This document shows, in pieces, positions 10,954 through 24,143 of a stretch of DNA of 64,000 nucleotides. The stretch is from Lobosporangium transversale (taxonomy: Eukaryota > Mortierellomycota > Mortierellomycetes > Mortierellales > Mortierellaceae). The translations under genes were made by a program, and so were the position numbers. The stretch is taken from the NCBI RefSeq assembly GCF_002105155.1, contig NW_019029048.1, positions 62,001 through 126,000 of the forward strand, written 5' to 3'. How positions within the stretch are numbered: position 1 is the stretch's first letter; every line of letters starts with the position of its first letter. The notes under the pieces were generated by a model. That model was given only the letters and a program-made list of their open reading frames with translations. It searched no databases and was not told where the DNA came from.

Positions 10954-13900
10954 CTACACACAATCCTCAGGACCACGTTCGATACCATGGCCTCGTTCCA
11001 CAGGACGTCCAATGGCTCGTCGAGTGACTCCTGTAACCCCCGTCATGCCCAACTTCACACTATTGTACCGCCGAGGCTGTGCCTGGAGCCCAAAATCTCC
11101 GCCTTCTTCATCCAAGACTGTCTTTGAGCTTGATGTCAACAGATTCAACGACGACATGGAGGACGTCGAAGACGATGGAAGTGGTATAGGGGAATCAACA
11201 GGAACCTTGTAGCTCGCTGACGGCCGTAGCGGCGCTATTAGCTTGCGACTAGACAGTTGTTGCTGGTTCTGGTTTTGACCACCCTGGTTTTGAACAGGCG
11301 TATGTGACAATGCTGATGCTAGTGCTGGTGGCGGTGGTAGCGGGTATTGGGTAGCCAGAGCAACTAATTTCGTCGTACTACTTCCTTTATCGAGTGTAGT
11401 ACCTGGCCTTAGCCTATGATCTTCTACATGTCCAGTTGTCCGTACGTGAAGAGCTGTTCTCTCTTCATTACTATCGTTGTTGTCTACCTTATGGGAGCCG
11501 CTTCCAAGTTCGGGACGTAAAGACTCGGACCGCCTTTGCTCATTATGCCTAGGTACAGAACGCAGGCTTCCTGAACTCGAGTTATGTCGAACAAGAGTAT
11601 CTTTTGCCAACTGCGAGGTCGCTTGCTGATTTATATCGCCATTGCCATTGCCATTAGTAAATAAAGCATTACTCCCACTACTTTGAAGGCTGAACTGACC
11701 AGAAGCACGATGTGAATGCCCTCGTGCTCCTCGAGTGCTCACACCTGTGCTGGCGATAGTCTTACTTCGGCTCAGCGAGCTGGATCCTGAAGTCAGTGTG
11801 AGCTCCATGAGACGAGTAGTCACAAATTGTTTTCGGCTATAGTCCTTGTGGTTGTAATTATCCGTATGATCAGCATCCGATTCAGAATTAGAGGCCGTAT
11901 CTGCTGATGGTTCGTATCCTCGATTACGTTCATTATATCGAACCAGCCCATGCTCATGCTCATGCTCATGCTCATGTTCCTGTAACAATACTTTAGACTC
12001 CGTATCCACCTCTATCTGTCTGTTCTTGCGCTTGGGGTCTGCAAGGTAGCTATCAAACTGTTGTCGGATTTTGTCCGTCTCCTCCTTTGTTAGCACTCGT
12101 GATCTGGTTGCATTTGTATTTTGTGCCTCATTTGTGGTTTCAATAGCCATCACGGCTGCTGTGAAACTACTCATGTGTTGGTTATCGGTATTGTTATTGC
12201 CGACTGCGGTTGCGGAGTCACGGGTCTCTATAGTGTTGGACAAAATGGGCGAAAACGGGCGTTCTGACCAGCCCGCTGCCCCATTCTGTGCAGATGTCTT
12301 CTCACCCACCCGAACTTTCTCTTGTTGTACGACATTAGAAAGCACTGACAATGGATCAGATGATGCACCAGAAGCGCCAGATAAGGTTGACGACGATATC
12401 ATAGGAGAGTCCGTAACATTCATGAAGGACGTTGGAGTGGAGAGCAAGAGCAGGCCTGCACTTGTATTTGCTGACGAATTAGTCAAATTAGACGAATCCC
12501 GCTGTTGGTTAGAGGGTTGGCGTCGGTGCATGCTTGTAGATGCATTTGAGTGAGTCAAGTGCTGGGGCGCCCACACTGGAGGCCGTGGTTGGTGTGTTGC
12601 CTGAGCATTCTGCTGCTGGTAATGTAGTTGCTGCTGGAGATAGAGCTGATGCTGGGGTTGATTAGTGTCAAGGCTAGCTACTTGACGTGTGACTGATTGT
12701 GGATGATGCATAGAGTGGTGCCGTCGCAGATGTGATCCTGCATTATGTGATAGCTCTGGTTGCTGCAGATGCACAGGGTGTTGGATCTGTTCGTGATTCG
12801 ACAGTGGGCGAGCGGAAGTAAAGTGGAGGGCATATGGGTTGAGCGATCCATATCCATGATCAGTTCCATGGTCAGACTCATGCAATTGTCTATCACTATA
12901 AGCATACTCTGCACTTGAACTAGAAGGGGCTACAAAATCTTGGCCAACATTGATATTTCCTCCCGGCATAGGTCTTGTAGTTATAATGTCCAATAATTGG
13001 TATCCATCCTGGCTACTTTGGCTGCTATAATGAGTATCTATGGAGCGACGATACTGATGGCCCTGATGCTGTTGCTTCAGCTGCTTCAGTGATAATCCTG
13101 CTCGTTGCTGCTCATCCTCGATTTGCTGATGTTGTTGATGAGCAAAATGATCATTCAAATGATCACCTGATGTTAATGCCGTTACCAATACTTGACTATC
13201 GCTATCACCTGTAGGAATTAAATCATATCCTTCCCCAAAGCTCATCGGAGGGCCCTGGAGCGACGGTAGCTGAGACTGATGGCTATCGCATGCCTGCTGG
13301 CTCTCAAGCGGGTTTGTATAGCTACTTCCGTGTCCATACGTCGAAGGGTCGGCTGTATTGGTAGCATTGTGAGTACTACCAAAATCCTGGCTTGGCGTCA
13401 GGTCGGTCGTCTGATCTTGTTGATATTGGCTGGACCCTAGCACTGAGTCTTCGGAGCTACGTGGCATTTGAATCAGGTATTCAGCAGAGCGCTGTTGAGA
13501 CTTGTTAGTGTGATGAGATTGTGATTGATCGGCATCGTGGAAATGATTGCGTCGAGGCTGAAATTGCGACTCCTCTTGTTGAGGTAGAATAGGGTACGGG
13601 TCGTGCTCGATCTGCGAAGGAGGATGCGCAAATTCAAACTGGAGATGCTGAGCGTTATCCAAAGCTTGTGCTGTCTGTTCAATGTAATGCACCGCAGTGT
13701 CATCGTGGTGACGCCTCGGCTGCACTTGGGAATGTTGCTGTGGGTCTGGGAAACCATAGTCATTATGGCCATTCGAAGGAAGGTAATTGTTGTAAAAAGA
13801 TTCATCCAACACATCACCTGACGCCATCATCATGTTCGACATAGCGTTCAGATCAGAATTTTCACTTGGTTGCGAGAATGACTGATATTGCTGTTGCTGC

Positions 13901-16900
13901 TGCTGCTGTAGCTGCTGAAGGATCTGTTGCTGTTGAATCGTCTCCACCGCAACGCCCATGTTATTGACAAGGCTAGTCAACATCTCATGCTTCTGCCGCA
14001 ACAGCAAAGTTTCATTGTAAAATTGGTCTCGTTCATTCGACAAGGAGGCAATTTGTTCACGCAACGTTGCCACCAAAGCAGAGTCATTGGCCGGATCTAA
14101 AGCGATGTTACATTGTGAAAACCATGCATCCTGCAATAAATTTTGCTGAGATTGGATCTGCATTGCTGACTGGCCTTGTTGACCTCTCGTATACTCTGGA
14201 GAAGGATCAAATGTGCTTTTTTCTATCTCATATGGCTGCCCATATGATTGGCCACGGCTAATCTGGCCATTGCCAGATCGCAGCTCCTGTCGACTCTGGC
14301 AGTAGAGATAATCTTCTTCATTAAAGGTCCGCGCCTGGTCAGAGCCCATTTCTTCCATGATTTGCTCCCTTGCTGGGCCCTCAAACATTGGACCCAATGC
14401 TCTTGGATATTCTCCAGTTGATGTTACTAGGTAAGTCTCATGATTATCAAGTCTTTCAAAAGGCGAGCCTCCTGTTGTTGAGGAAATAGAGTGATGGTCA
14501 ACTGGTGTGTGCATGCTCTCTGTAGAGGTATGTCGGCCAGAAGGTTTGGATCGAGGTCGTCTAGCGTTGCGTGGCGGAGGAAGAGGCGGGGGATTGCTTT
14601 TTATCTGTGGCTGAGATGTCAAAGTTGAGGCGCTTTGTATATGTGAAGTACGCATTTGTTTTGAGGCGGCTAAGATGGATGGGGATACTGGACGTTCACT
14701 AGCTGTGGATGTGCGCAATCCTGAAGAGATGACTTCAACTACCAAAGGCGAATCTTCGTTGGTCTGGTCTGACGGTAAGCTTTCTATAGATTCTGTATCC
14801 GATATAGACCCACGATGTGTGTTGGTAGGTCGCTGCAAATGCCTCTGGTTTGACTGTAGGCTCTTTGTGCCGCATTCTGCCATTTCTTCCTTGTATCTGC
14901 AATAGTCAATAGGGCTGTCCAAGGTGTCCTCCTTGTCATCCCTAATGCTAGGTATGTGGATGGGCGTCTTCTGCTTAGTATCAGGCGCGATTGAGAGCGA
15001 AGGCTGGGCTTTTGGTGATGATATAGATGAGACAGGCGCCTTTTGGGTCGATAGCGATCCTCCTACGGCGTTAGGAGTCGGATCCAGGGCCAGAATAGAA
15101 GGTGAAGCCTTTTCCTGTCCGATTGTACTGATTGTGTTTGATCTTTTTTTCATAGTGCTCTGGACTTTAGTGTGGACTGATCCTTGAGCAGAGTCCCCTG
15201 ATACAACTGTTGCCGTAGAGTGAACTTCGATATGCAAAGGCTCAAAGTCAACGGGTGCCTCTTGCTCCTTCACTACAGACGCAATTGAGCTAGCTCGTTG
15301 TTGTGACAACGATAATGACTGATGACGATGAAAAGATGGTGAAGAGTCAGTGTTGAATCGAGGAAGATGTCCTTGAAGAAAAGAGGCTCGTTCATAGGAA
15401 GCTTTAACAGGTTGTGTGCTGATCACCTCCTGCTCAGAACTTGAATCGCTGTCAGAAAACTGGTTCACTTCTCGCTCTTCATGATAATCACTATTGTCGC
15501 TACTATTACCATACTGCACTTCTTCTGGATTAGGAATAACCAGTAACTCATTCTCAGACGTAGCATACATTGGCACATGTGCCAGTGCATATTCTGGCCC
15601 AGATCCCAATGAATGATCCTCTGAAGAGCGCTCCTGACCGGGGAAAGCTCCGGGAATGACATAAGAACGACGCTTCATCCCTTTTGTTTGTACGTCCAAT
15701 GTGATATCCGGCAATACTGAGGATTCAAAGTCTGAAAATAAGTCGATTTGTGGCTGTTTAGCCATCGATGGGCTAGCTGAACTTGAAGATCCCCCGGCTT
15801 TTGGATGAGATTGCTCAACATTTGGTTGTGGACTGCTACTGCCACTAACTTCTATGCCTCCTACGGATGATGACTCGTTCTTAGATTTGAAGATCATTTT
15901 CATGAGTGATTTTCGGGATCCTTGTAGAGACCAGTTTGAGCCTGTGCTTGCTGATCCAGTGAGGTAAGAAAGTGGCGAAAGTGAAGAAGGCGAAGATCCC
16001 GGTGAGCTACTGACAGCAGAGAATTGACCATGGAAGGTATTGGAGCGACCAGAGGGTGTCCCAGGCAAAGCGTGGGAGTCTGTAAATGGATTGTCGTCAT
16101 CCATATCATCCCCAATTTGCACTTGTGCTTCTGCAACTATAACCCTTTCCTTGGCCCAAGCGGACAGTGCTGCTTTTGCCGGAATGCTTGGAGAAGATGG
16201 CAAATTATCCGACACTCCCGTTGGACTTTTATTTCCTGCAGCTTGTTCAGAGACGTTGTCGGCGTTAGATGATGACGGCTTCTGCGAGTTGGCATGATCC
16301 GTCTCCACAGAAGCTCTGGTGTCATTCTCGAAATCATCTTCACCCTCCGTGGCAGTCTCTGCACTGATATCACTGTCACTGCTGCTGTCGCTTTGTAGCG
16401 GTGGGGCAGTCGACTTTTTGGCATTGAGAGCTCTTGTCAAGGACCATAAGATGCTGGCATCCCACTGGGGTATTATACCAGGTAAAGTTCGCGAACGCTC
16501 ATGTCGGACAATATTTACCTGTGATGCATCGTCGGTATCAGCACGGGAAGCAGCTATGGGCTCATTGACAGATTCACCAGATGAAAATTGCTCAGGCAGG
16601 ACTGCTGAATCACTAAGTTCAGAGTGCCGATTTGATTCGGTCGACACTTCAGAGAGACTTCCATCAGATCGTAGTGAGACTGGTGAATTAAGCGATACTG
16701 TACCTCCTGTACCCTTTCCTGACTGCTCTTTGCTTTGACTTCCAAGGGAACCCAAAGATTGTGTTGATATGTTGCCCCTAACAAGAGAATCCGCAAGCGA
16801 CGGTCTAGACTCTGTCCTCCCTATAAACATTTGATAAAGATACGGCCAGGGGTAAGTGTGTTGTTTCGATGAACAAAGACATGTTGATTCTTGTCCAAGT

Positions 16901-18750
16901 TCCCAGATCATCAAAATATGTACCGTTTCCGAATAATGACGCCCACAGTGATTGCCTCTTTGGCAGTGTAACGACTGTCTCAGTTTTTACAGTGGAATCA
17001 GCAGCTGGTGATAACGAAGCCGATGATATAGGAGTCAGAGGCTTTAGTTGACGTGACTTTCGCCTCTTTTCGATTGAAAGCCTCGCCAGCTTCTCAAAAC
17101 TCTTTCTAACTTTTCTTTGTTTCGACCTCTTTGTCTTTTCATTCTCTACCTTCCTGATATCCTCACTCTCATCGTCCTCACCCTCATATTCATCTTCGCC
17201 CTCATCATCTTCGAGATCTGGATCCAGTGAGTTGTGCAGCAGATTCTCCTTTTGATTCAAGCTTAAATTAGATTTAGTGTTTGAACATACATCAACAACC
17301 CCACTTATCAGCATCTTATCTTTTGTACTAACTTTCGATATTTGCACATCAGGCACCGATACGTTAGACAGATGGCGAGCTGGTGGTGGTGGTGGTGGTG
17401 GTGTAGGACGATTATGAGCACTTGAATCCAAAGGGGATCGGACAGATGATGCTGATTGTCTTTGCCTAGGCTGATGAGCCTGCTGGGGTGCCTGAAGTGT
17501 TGGAGCAGGGTATATTGGCTCGCGAGTCCCTGATGACTGCAAAAGAGGCGCCTGCTTCCCGGTAGACAGTGTTGCTCCATTTTCAGTAACAGGAGAAGGG
17601 ACGATTGTAGACGACATCGGCGGGTTTGGTGCGTTGGATTGCGGCCGAGGTATTGCGCGTGCGTGAATTCCATGTGCTCTTGCAGGTGGCAGTGTTGGTG
17701 GAATAGGGCGGGGTTTGGGGACTGTTGTAGAGTGGTCAGCTAGTGACTTAATGGTAGTATTGGGGGCTGCAGTTGATTTTGGTGCAAATGCAAGTGGTGG
17801 CAATTGAGCAAGAGGTGATGAAGGCGAGACTAAAGGAGAGCTCGTCCTACGTGGAACATTCCCTGGTGGTGATCTATGCCCATTCCCGTCCCTATGTCTT
17901 TGTGTTAGTGTCTGCCCCTCCTCTTGTCCTCGACCCTGTTGCCGAATTAATGAAGCCTGTTCGTGCTGCGTTTTGCTGGTCATAACATTGTTAGAACGAA
18001 GCGACTGTGTTGGACTCGGACTCGGACTCAGACTTGGACTCAAATTAGGACTTGGACTAACATTAGCACTTGTTTGCAGCTGATTGACAGGTGCAAAGGA
18101 TATGAAGCAGAAATCATGGTCGGTTAATTAACATATAACGAAAAATATCATTTCTCTTCACCCTCTCTGCTTGGTTAAGTAACTGTATCAGCCGAAACGT
18201 ATCTTAATTCCAAGTTATGATTCATGATCACAGCTCATTCAAATTCCACACTGGTTTTATTGAAAAGGAGACATAAACATTGAAGGTAGTGCATAGACTC
18301 GTTGTAGGCTTGCACTCTTGATCGATTGCTTACCTTTGGAGGTAGAGCCAATATACTCGAACCTTGACCACTCTGTTGGGGAGAAAGGGATTGATGCGGC
18401 GGAGATGATAGTTTCAGGTTGTGCGGAATATGACTTTGCTGCTGTTGCTTCTGCTGCCCAAGCTCTTGTCCCTGCACTTGACTCTGATTTAGCATTGTGG
18501 GTCTTGAAGCAATTGCCACAGCAACAGACGTCTTGAGGTCAATAGATTGTGATGGTGAGATGGGATGTACACTGTCCTTGGCTCCGGTATACGGCGATGA
18601 TTGTCTTTGTAATGGTTGCAGCTGCTGTTCCTGCTGGTGTCTTTCTTTCTGCTGTTGTTGCCGGCGATGCTGTTGCTGTATCGGACTTGGTCTTTGAAGG
18701 GCAGGTGACACAGCAGTGATGACAGGTGTATTGGAAGAAGTGGCAGCCAT
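10954..18750 (-). CDS. Large disordered Gln/Ser/Pro-rich protein (2479 aa) with one coiled coil
   Basis: Exons 18750..18334, 18079..16924 and 16820..10954 join with matching phases (0, then 1). The start is the first ATG (MAATSSNTPV); in-frame TTG upstream was not used. Visible parts: Gln-rich N-terminus; a poly-Pro run of eight or so followed by ARHLSN; an acidic Glu/Asp stretch; a basic KSFEKLARLSIEKRRKSR patch; a coiled coil at about 1440-1510 (LVATLREQIASLSNERDQFYNETLLLRQ) running into poly-Gln; an EH dipeptide repeat coded by CTCATG units; and a second Pro run near the C-terminus. No enzymatic domain is visible. Its size, basic patches and proline runs fit a scaffold (for instance cell polarity or signalling), but that is inference. 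It faces the CsbD-like gene head to head. Confidence 0.7.
11948..11980 (-). repeat. CTCATG hexanucleotide repeat encoding (EH)n
   Basis: Five units of the hexamer in the coding region of the 2479-aa protein, reading E-H on the gene strand. Confidence 0.8.
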
Positions 18751-19536
18751 GCTGTACAAAGGAGGGACCAATTGCAGACAGAATTTGCACTTTAGTTGTA
18801 ACGCGTGTGGCGTAGAGAGTTTGCACCTTTTTTACTTTTTTTTTAGTGTTGAATGTGTACGACCATAGGAATGATGCTAATGTGATGAATGTCTGATGTG
18901 ATGTAAAGGATGGCACAGAACAGTATGTCGACAACCGTGCGCCTTCTCATTTTCTACTGTGCCTGAGTTGCTTGATTGATCGTTTGTCCGTCACATTTGG
19001 ATACAAACTATACTTTGGGAGCCACAGTAGTGAAACTGTCACACTTTCTGAGGTCCCCCACTCAAGATCTCTTGCTGGATTCCTCAGCAATCGATTTTGC
19101 TAAATTAATAAGTATCTGTGCTAGAAGAACGTGGGAAACCTGGGAACCCGACGTCTATTGTAATCTTTGATATATATTATCACCTGACAATCGGGGATGC
19201 ATTGTCATTATTCTAGACTGCTATACATTTATGCCAACAAGAGACCATGTCACTTGAATGCAATGATCTCATTATGATAAGTATTGTTTCCGAAATCATA
19301 ATCCAAAGACACTCACAATCGTCACCAGCATCATCACCACTATCATCAATATCATCGTTATCATTGTCATTGTCATCATCATCGATATTGATGAACAGGT
19401 CCGTCGAGGAAAAAAGGTATAAAAAGAGGATGGTCCTCGCTGATGCAAAACTTCAACTTCAACCCACTCCACAAAAGCAACTACAACAACCAAAAGCAAA
19501 AGAAACTCTTAAACCAACTACCCACGACTTTTCATC
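18751..19536. promoter_or_regulatory. Divergent promoter region between the 2479-aa gene and the CsbD-like gene
   Basis: No gene supported. It includes a TATAAAAA box about 112 nt upstream of the CsbD-like start and a degenerate ATC/CAT trinucleotide stretch at 19318-19395. The long open frame that begins at 19247 is only the alternative frame of this low-complexity region and of the CsbD-like gene. Confidence 0.5.
19418..19425 (+). promoter_or_regulatory. TATA box of the CsbD-like gene
   Basis: TATAAAAA about 112 nt before the ATG, unusually canonical for this window and consistent with an inducible stress gene. Confidence 0.5.
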
Positions 19537-19833
19537 ATGTCTAACAACATCTCTGATCGTATCTCTAACACTGCCAACTCGTACATCGGAGGCGCCAAGC
19601 AGACTGTCGGAGAGACTATCGGAAACAATAGCCTCGCAGCCTCAGGAGCCGAGCAGAGAGCCGGAGCTGAGGCTCGTCAAGCTGCAGCCGATGCCAAGAC
19701 ACATGCTGAGGGAGCAGGCCACACAGCCCAAGGCAAGGTCCAACAGACTGTTGGATCACTGACAGGCAACACATCGATGGAGGCTCGCGGTCATGCCAAC
19801 GAAGTCAAAGGCGATCTCGAACGCAAGGTCTAA
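19537..19833 (+). CDS. CsbD-like small hydrophilic stress protein
   Basis: Uninterrupted 98-aa protein starting MSNNISDRISNTANSYIGG. It is rich in Ala, Gly, Gln and Glu and has two related halves: GAKQTVGETIGNNSLAASGAEQ and GKVQQTVGSLTGNTSMEARG, each matching the G-x-x-x-x-x-G-x-x-x-G/D-N CsbD pattern. CsbD proteins are general-stress proteins of bacteria; fungi have short homologues of unclear biochemical role, often induced by stress. Highly hydrophilic, no membrane segment or signal peptide, so cytosolic or nuclear. The strong TATA box, absence of introns and an AATAAA soon after the stop suit a short, highly inducible transcript. Function beyond family membership is not shown by sequence. 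Confidence 0.85.
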   Translation: MSNNISDRISNTANSYIGGAKQTVGETIGNNSLAASGAEQRAGAEARQAAADAKTHAEGAGHTAQGKVQQTVGSLTGNTSMEARGHANEVKGDLERKV

Positions 19834-19880
19834 GCAGCACCTATATTAAATGCCTAAATGCTTACTATATATTGCTATCT

Positions 19881-19886
19881 AATAAA
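19881..19886 (+). terminator. AATAAA polyadenylation signal of the CsbD-like gene
   Basis: Perfect hexamer about 50 nt after the stop codon. Confidence 0.5.
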
Positions 19887-21287
19887 TAAGTCACGCCCCT
19901 TGTTATTTTTTTATTTTTATTTCCATGCACACTCACTCCCACTATAAACGAAACAAGAGATAAAAATAATAACGCGATGAATGCTCCATGGGGGATATAG
20001 TCGCGCTATCCAGAATGTCTTTTTTGGTAGCTTCAATCGAAAATCAATTGGATGAATGTGAGGTGGAAAAAAAAAAAAAAAAAGGCTAGTGCTCGATATG
20101 CACTGTTAAAAAAAGAGTTCAGTTTGTAGATCCTTTGTTTGTTTCTTAGGGGCACGGGAGGACAAATGCATCCATGCAGCTGCCCATTTCCTCTCTCCCG
20201 CTTCTATTTTCTGTGTCGGGATTGATTTTTGCAGATCCACGATTGAGAGTAATCAATCTCCTAATGCGATCAAAGAGAAAACTTTGTTAGCGGAGGATTA
20301 ACATTTTAAACACCAAAGAATACGGCCGTTTCGTTTTATTGGGTTGGATCGCGCTTCGATTAAATTTCTGCTCTCAAAAAAAAAAAAAAAAAAAAAAAAT
20401 CCCACAGAATGAGCTTGCAAATATACGATAAAGGGCAAAAAAAAAGGTTGATACAGCAGAATGGCTCAGATGGCTCACTTTTTTCAATCCAGAAATGTGA
20501 ATGATGAAAGTGCTCGCTACAAGCAAACCAAAGAGGCTGTTTGATTTGTTCCATTTGTGCCACTTCTCCCCTAGAGCTGCATTGTATTAATGAAAATGAG
20601 ACTATGCTGAAAACAGGTTCAGTAACACAAGCCATTCAACACATGGCATCTGTTGCACATCAAATAAAAGGTATTGATATTAAGTGAGAGGAATCATGAG
20701 TTTTAAATCCCTCATCTTCATTTGTTCATCTTGCAATCCCATTCGGTTTTTTTTTGTCATACAAATTGCAGGCTTGTTGAGAAAATGGGCAATGGTTAGT
20801 GGACAGACCTTTTTTTAGTTTTTTTTTTCAGCTTATTCACTCTTCAACTTTTTCTTTATCTGAGCAACTTTTTTCTAATCTTGACTTTTTTTCTTCTTCC
20901 GTTCTTTTTCCTTTTTTCTACATCTACTTCAATTCCCACTTCCAAGATCTCGCACCTTAGAAAACACCTGCTATTATCAATTCACCCTGTAATCGTTCAT
21001 ATTGCTTGCACTTTTTATAATAGTCTCTATCTTGATCCGCTTGCTTGGGACGCGTTACATCCAAGACATTTTTACTCTTTTTGGTCATTTTAGTGTCCTT
21101 TTTTTAGCACCAACCACCATCAACGGACAAGTAGAAGAGTCACTACAACTACCACCACCATCCTACTCCATTTTTTATCCTTGCACGCAGCACTGAGGAG
21201 AATTCAATTCTATCCTAATTGCATGGTGTCGTGGGTGTATTTTCAATCTTTCCAACCATCCTTAATTACACACCGCCTGTTGAAATC
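19887..21287. other. Intergenic region, no supported gene
   Basis: AT-rich spacer with A16 near 20068, A22 near 20377 and T-rich runs before 21000. Open frames near 20360 and 20881 are low complexity with no recognisable domain. The last ~400 nt, C/T-rich, probably form the promoter and leader of the Mg2+ transporter gene. Confidence 0.55.
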
Positions 21288-22704
21288 ATGTCGAAACTCT
21301 TTACTTCCACGTTTTCTCAAGCGATATATAGTCCTTTGAACTCACAAGATCTTGCCCAAAACAGTGACCATCCCGACAGTCAAAGCTCTAATATAAAGCC
21401 ATATCAATCTCCTCATCAACAGCAACAGCATCAGCAACAGCGAAGAGGACATTTCCGGCATCGGTCGCAGAGTCAGAGTAGTAATCGGTCCATTTACTCT
21501 ATCTCGGATCAGTTGCAGCATCAACAGCACCAACAGCACCAGCATTTCCCACCTGCTTTTGAGGAAGGCGAGGATAGAGCTGACAATGAACCCTTGATAA
21601 TTCAGCAACAAATCACTAGTAGGGTAGCTTCTGTATCTGCATCGCCCAAAGCAACAAGACGCAGCAGTGCCGTTCGCTCCTTAACATCCCAATTATCCCC
21701 GTTTCATAATTCTCCCGCGGTCGTCCTAGCAAGCGACTCGGCAACAACAATAACACTCACAGCAATAAATACACCCACAATATTAACAGTTGGCACAGGG
21801 ACAAGTTATGACGATGAGCCTTCATCACCACCACCAAAGTATACAACAGAGAATTTAGAATACTCTGAACCTACTCGGCTCTCATCATATGAACATGGTG
21901 AGGAAGGAAGAATTGGATATCATCAAAAGGAATATGGCCAGGATGATGGGTTGTTGATGCAGGTAAGAAGAACATATTTTTTTCAACATTCAAAATGTGT
22001 TTTATTCGTATCTTCCACCCAACAGACGATTCATTTTTACTGGATGGTGTTGATCTATTTATACGACAAGGGGTAGTGTTTTGCCAAATGGCGGAGCTGC
22101 TGTTTGTAAGCACGTTGAATCATCGCTCCTCTTAAATTCTACAGCATTCCTTTGGCAGGTGGATGCAAGGAACACATGGATTGGTTGGGAGAGTGTGCAT
22201 TATAGTTATTACAGTAGATAGAGGTAGAGATAGACCACCACTATCCTCAGCATCAGTCATAGCACCAATGACAACAACAACAAAGCACATCAACAAAAAA
22301 CAAAAAAGCCTGTTAACAAAACTTATATCTGCCAGAAGAATGGGAATCCTATCGTACTGTAGTTGACATCCGGTTTTGCTGATCTTTACAGCTGACAAAG
22401 CCAGTCTCTATAACAAAAACCAGCTCACAAATTTTGTCAGCTCTGAGAAAAAAAAAATGTATACATTGGTATCTAACATCTGTAGTCGAATGCACGCTAA
22501 CGTTATAATCTCTTAATGATTATAATTACAGGCGTTAACAACTCTAGTCTTTGCTGTCGTTGGGCTCATCTTCGCAGGATGGCTGCTGGACGTAATTCAG
22601 GTATATAAGAGAGTTAAATGCTTGACAGTCAACACATCTGTTTAATCGCATTACTCTTATCTTTACGGGAATTATAGAGTGTATCCTGACAAAGAATTAT
22701 TTCT

Positions 22705-22742
<38 letters not shown>

Positions 22743-24143
22743 CTAGCACTGGCAAGTTTTCGTTGACATCTCAGAACTGATTATCCTGATCCCTATCCTA
22801 CTCAATCTCAAAGGGAACCTGGAGATGAATCTCGCTAGTCGGCTTTCAACTGCTGTAAGGGTCAACTTGATTTAATAACGCCATTTAAAACTTGTAGATC
22901 ACTATCTTCCTTTTCAAAACTGACACATAAAGATGATACGGTGACATATTAATGCATTAATAGGCCAACATGGGACTCCTTGACACGGCTCAATCACGGA
23001 ATGCGTTCATTAAAGGAAATTTAGCATTATTGCAGGTGCAATCATTGGCTGTAGGATCCGTTGCAGGTCTGTTTTCCTTTGGATTGGGATTAATGCTCCA
23101 TCCAATTACTAATAACCCAAACGAGGTTGCCATCACGATCACGGCCAGTATGCTATGCGCCGCAATGAGTAGCTTTGTCCTTGGAGGGTTCATGTGCGGA
23201 TTAGTCCTGATTTGCCGACGATACAACATCAATCCAGACAACATTGCCTGTCCACTAGCCTCGTCCTTTGGAGATTTGGTCACTTTGGTGATTTTAGCAG
23301 CCTGTTCTGTGTTTTTACAAATATTTATCAGTAAGACGACGGTCCTTTGTATCAACAAAAAAAAAAAAGTTCACGGAACGGATTGGATGGAATGAGCATA
23401 GAAACTTATTTTACTTTACCTTATTTTTATGTATAGACACTCCGGTCCCAGTAGTTATGCTGGTCGTTTTACTGGGTCTGATTCCTGCATGGATAGTGTA
23501 TGTGCGCCGAAATAAGTATGTGTCAGAGGTAGCCAAAGAAGGATGGGTGCCAGTGTTCGCAGCAATGGTAATTGCAGGGACTGCAGGATTGACATTGGAG
23601 CGTTATATCACCGATTATCCAGGACTGGCGCTGATCTCACCAGTCTTGAACGGATTGACGGGTAACATTGGGTCGATCTATGCAAGTCGTATTAGTACTT
23701 CGCTCCACATCAATATCAAAGAGAACTATCGGAAGACCGAACGAACGCTTTTCCTTGTTCATATCCCCATCGAGGCTGTGTTCTTGGCGATCGTCGGGAT
23801 CATGGGATTGGGACATATCGAATGGGGTCTGGCAGCCGTGGCTGGATATTCACTTGTAGCGCTCTGCCTTGTTGTTATTTCGTTGGCGATGGCCAAATGG
23901 ATCACTCTTGGTTTTTGGAAGTGGGGCTATGATCCAGATAACTATGCTCTGCCTATTATGTAAGTGGTCACAAATACTAAACCAATAATGCTTTATATTT
24001 ATTGTTTATTCTTGTCCTTACTAATCTTAGAATAATTGCTATTCAATTTGCTACTTTTTAGAACATCGTTGATTGACGTGGTTGGCACAGCTTTGCTTGT
24101 CGCATGGTTCTGGGCGCTCAGCTATGGAGGACTACATGAGTAA
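21288..24143 (+). CDS. SLC41/MgtE-type divalent cation (Mg2+) transporter
   Basis: Six exons: 21288..21962, 22532..22600, 22747..22854, 22964..23330, 23437..23959 and 24062..24143, with all phases matching, give 607 aa. The first 225 residues are a Gln/His/Ser-rich cytosolic region coded by exon 1. The membrane part carries two related halves, each with the family's P-x-L-x-x-L-x-G-N signature: [20 protein letters not shown] and [20 protein letters not shown], the hallmark of eukaryotic SLC41 proteins and bacterial MgtE pores. About ten hydrophobic helices can be seen. Family role: Mg2+ (and related divalent cation) transport across a membrane; which membrane is not evident. Intron 1 is 569 nt, by far the longest in the window outside the 1188-aa gene, and intron 2 holds about 29 T. 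Exon 2 is only 69 nt and is chosen because it completes the first helix. Confidence 0.9.

Noticed and set aside
12071-12553. Plus-strand frame of 160 codons inside the 2479-aa gene
   Set aside because: Shadow of the minus-strand coding exon; similar shadows occur opposite Tpr and the 1188-aa gene.
19247-19762. 171-codon plus-strand frame overlapping the CsbD-like gene
   Set aside because: Low-complexity Ser-rich sequence from a microsatellite, then an alternative frame of the CsbD-like gene, which has the TATA box, ATG and domain in the other frame.
22163-22366. Possible extra exon within intron 1 of the Mg2+ transporter gene
   Set aside because: Exon 1 and exon 2 already join in phase, and this frame has no helix or family motif.
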